This document shows, piece after piece, positions 61,661-64,000 of a DNA stretch of 64,000 nucleotides. The DNA lies in assembly GCF_009827575.1 (NCBI RefSeq), contig NZ_WTYR01000001.1, positions 372,001 through 436,000 of the forward strand, given 5' to 3'. Under the pieces are notes generated by a model. It made no database searches. It was not told where the DNA came from and saw only the letters and a program-made list of their open reading frames with translations. Position 1 is the first letter of the stretch, and each line of letters begins with the position of its first letter. Made by a program: the position numbers and the translations under genes. This DNA comes from Alteriqipengyuania halimionae (lineage in GTDB: Bacteria; Pseudomonadota; Alphaproteobacteria; Sphingomonadales; Sphingomonadaceae).

Positions 61661-64000
61661 ATGATTCGCAGGCTCGTTGCGTCGACCTCGGCGCTCGCTA
61701 TCGCCATCTGGGCGGCCCCCGCCATGGCGCAGTCGCAAACCCCGGAACCCGCATCGCAGGACGACAACGATCCCGAGGAAGCTCAGGAGATCGAGGATCT
61801 GTCGCCCTCGGCGGAAGTGGCGACTGGCAACCGCATCGTCGTCACCGCCACGCGGCGCGAGACGGACCTGCAGGACGTGCCGCTCAGCGTCACCGTGTTC
61901 CAGCAGGAAGACCTCAACGAGCAGGGCATCGTCGGCTATGAGCGGCTGGCGCGCGAAACGCCGGGCGTGGTGATCAACCGGCCGACCCAGAACTTCAACA
62001 ATTTCACCGCCCGCGGCATCTCGACCAACGGTTACAGCGCCGGCCTCCAGGCCCCGGTGGCAATCTATATCGACGAATTGCCGATCTCGGCGAATGGCAA
62101 TTCGACGATCCTCGATCCCAACCTTTACGACGTCGAGCGGGTCGAATTCCTGCGCGGGCCGCAGGGGACGCTGTTCGGTTCGGGTTCGCTTGCAGGTGCG
62201 ATGCGGATCATCACCAACAGTCCGAACCCCAATGCGTTCGAAGCCTCGGCGCTGGTCGATCTGGGGTTCACCGAAGAAGGCGGTCTGCGTCAGCGCTATA
62301 ACGGCATGGTGAACGTGCCGCTGGTCGAGGATGTGATGGGCCTCCGCGCGGTCGGATATTATCGCAACGAGGATGGCTGGGTCGACAATATCGGCACCGG
62401 GATCGACAATGCCAATTCGATCGAGGCCTATGGTATCCGCGCTGCCGTGCTGATCGAACCGAGCGATGATTTCTCGGTCAAGTTCTCGGTCAACAAGGAA
62501 GTGAGCAATCCGGCCGATTCCTCGCTCACCAACCCCGATCTCGGCACCTATGTCCGCCGCACGGCCAAGCCGGACCTGTTCAGCAGCGACCTGCTGGCCC
62601 TCAACATGACGGTCAATGTCGACCTTGGGTTTGCCGAGCTGGTCAGCTCGACGACCTATTCCGATCTCGTCGGCGATTTCATCGTCGATCTGGCGGGGAC
62701 CTATAACCAGCTCGTCCCGTTCTCGCTCGACGCGGTGGGGGCCGACGATATCATCGTGCAGGAAATCCGCCTCGCTTCGACCCATGGTGGGCCGTTCGAA
62801 TGGATCGTCGGGGGCTTCTACTTCGACAAGCGGCGCGAGGTCGATTACGACTATCGCTCGACGCCGGAATTCTTCGCTCAGACCGGCGTGACCGCGTTCC
62901 CCGACCTCTATTACCAGAGCTACAAGAACTACACCGACATCGGCGAAAAGGCTGTGTTTGGTGAACTGACCTATCGGTTCAGCGAGAATTTCTGGGTCAC
63001 CGGAGGCTTGCGCTACGGCCAGGTCGACGTTCAGACCACGACGCGCGGCAACGGCTATACCAGCAACTTCCTGACGGTGGGTTTCTGCACGGTGTTCCGC
63101 CCGCAATGCGGCGGCTTCGTGCCCGCACTCGCGATCACGCCTGTCCAGCCGTCCAAGGGAGCTCTGGCGTCGGACGACAAGCTATCGTGGAAGGCGAGCG
63201 CGTCGTTCAAGCCGAGCGATAATGTCACCACCTACGCCACCGTTTCGACAGGCTTTCGCCCGCCGGTGGTCAATGCGCGGGCAGGGCTCGCGCCGCCTGC
63301 GAGTTCGCCGGACGACATCGTGATCCCCGACGGGGCAACCTCGGACAAGCTGACCAATTACGAGGTCGGGTTCAAAGGCAGCTTCTTCAACAATCGGTTC
63401 ACCGCCAACATTGCAGCCTTCTACATCGACTGGAACAATATCCAGGTCCAGGCCAACCGCGTGTCCGATACGGTCCAGTTCGCGACCAATATCGGCGGGG
63501 CGGTGAGCAAGGGCATCGAGGTCGAGTTGGTCGCCTTTCCCACCAAGGGACTGCGACTGGCGGCCAACGGCGCCTATATCGACGCCAAGATCGACGACCT
63601 CTCGGCGCAGGAAGCCGCGATTTCTGGTGCGGTCGACGGGGTGCGGCTGGCAGCGCCTGAATTCTCGGGCTCGGCCACGGCGACCTACACCTTCCCGGTG
63701 AGCAGCCAGGCCGATGCGTTCGTCACAAGCAATGTGTCCTATGTCGGCTCATATCCCGGCCTTCTGCCCAACGTCCCGGGTCAGCCCGGCGTGCCGTCCC
63801 CGCAATACGACGTGACCGACGAATACGTGTTCGTGAACGCCTATGCCGGGGTGCGCTTTGGCGCGGACCTTTCGGTAACGCTCTATGTCGAGAACGTGTT
63901 CGAAAGCGAAGCCATCACCTATGTGCACCCTGAAGCCTTCCTTGACGGACGTTACGCCCGGCTTCGTCCGCGCACCATCGGCCTGCGAACCAGCTATGTG
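61661..64000 (+). CDS. TonB-dependent outer-membrane receptor 5 (runs off the window)
   Basis: 780 residues with no stop before the edge; it probably ends within a few codons, as the last residues (ARLRPRTIGLRTSYV) are the usual C-terminal strand that normally ends in Phe. A GAGAGAG ribosome site precedes the ATG. The signal peptide is MIRRLVASTSALAIAIWAAPAMAQ. The plug shows NRIVVTATRRETDLQDVPLSVTVF, INRPTQNFNNFTARGISTN and VEFLRGPQGTLFGSGSLAGAMRIIT, the VTATRR / GPQGTLFG class, a different subfamily from receptors 1, 3 and 4. The ligand is unknown; the SDR, MFS and esterase 4 are neighbours. Confidence 0.92.
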   Translation, partial: MIRRLVASTSALAIAIWAAPAMAQSQTPEPASQDDNDPEEAQEIEDLSPSAEVATGNRIVVTATRRETDLQDVPLSVTVFQQEDLNEQGIVGYERLARETPGVVINRPTQNFNNFTARGISTNGYSAGLQAPVAIYIDELPISANGNSTILDPNLYDVERVEFLRGPQGTLFGSGSLAGAMRIITNSPNPNAFEASALVDLGFTEEGGLRQRYNGMVNVPLVEDVMGLRAVGYYRNEDGWVDNIGTGIDNANSIEAYGIRAAVLIEPSDDFSVKFSVNKEVSNPADSSLTNPDLGTYVRRTAKPDLFSSDLLALNMTVNVDLGFAELVSSTTYSDLVGDFIVDLAGTYNQLVPFSLDAVGADDIIVQEIRLASTHGGPFEWIVGGFYFDKRREVDYDYRSTPEFFAQTGVTAFPDLYYQSYKNYTDIGEKAVFGELTYRFSENFWVTGGLRYGQVDVQTTTRGNGYTSNFLTVGFCTVFRPQCGGFVPALAITPVQPSKGALASDDKLSWKASASFKPSDNVTTYATVSTGFRPPVVNARAGLAPPASSPDDIVIPDGATSDKLTNYEVGFKGSFFNNRFTANIAAFYIDWNNIQVQANRVSDTVQFATNIGGAVSKGIEVELVAFPTKGLRLAANGAYIDAKIDDLSAQEAAISGAVDGVRLAAPEFSGSATATYTFPVSSQADAFVTSNVSYVGSYPGLLPNVPGQPGVPSPQYDVTDEYVFVNAYAGVRFGADLSVTLYVENVFESEAITYVHPEAFLDGRYARLRPRTIGLRTSYV

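Noticed and set aside
61595-63106. 503-residue minus-strand frame over receptor 5
   Set aside because: The plus-strand receptor has unmistakable plug motifs; the minus frame is its mirror.

Overview
The window is GC-rich and most likely chromosomal DNA of a marine-type alphaproteobacterium of the Sphingomonadales, probably Erythrobacteraceae. The evidence is a gcrA gene (an alphaproteobacterial cell-cycle regulator), hspQ, five TonB-dependent receptors and many acyl-CoA and ester-hydrolysis genes. No rRNA, CRISPR array, replication origin or phage integrase was seen.

Layout. (1) 1-6567 is ordinary chromosome: a spermidine-synthase-like methyltransferase, an unrecognised exported 711-residue protein overlapping a DUF3142 lipoprotein gene, a DUF1993 protein, gcrA with its terminator, an ABC-2 permease, hspQ and tRNA-Ser(CGA). 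(2) 6568-12202 is an accessory patch directly behind the tRNA. It holds a broken REP-associated tyrosine transposase (RAYT), three copies of a ~42-bp RAYT-end repeat, and three polymorphic-toxin remnants, all on the minus strand and each followed by a small ORF that looks like its immunity gene. They are two Rhs core/toxin tips and one colicin M-like domain coupled to a two-cysteine lipoprotein. An IS6-family element truncates the last. (3) 12312-23104 holds a LysR regulator diverging from a TonB-dependent receptor and an S9 peptidase, then a TonB-like protein, a second receptor and a di-haem cytochrome c peroxidase. (4) 23206-64000 reads as one large catabolic region. It has four exported type-B carboxylesterases, a DUF3089 hydrolase, three more receptors, a thioesterase, an amidohydrolase, a fused enoyl-CoA hydratase/3-hydroxyacyl-CoA dehydrogenase, a thiolase, an acyl-CoA synthetase, three acyl-CoA dehydrogenases, four MFS transporters, an SDR, a Tat-signal MmgE/PrpD protein and several TetR regulators. 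The last receptor runs off the right edge.

How it may work together (inference). In region 4, receptors import hydrophobic, ester-containing molecules, exported esterases hydrolyse them, MFS proteins move the products inward, and CoA ligation plus beta-oxidation-type enzymes break them down under local TetR control. The substrate cannot be read from sequence. Region 2 looks like a decaying store of displaced toxin tips in which immunity genes have survived better than the Rhs delivery gene. It is the most unusual part of the window.
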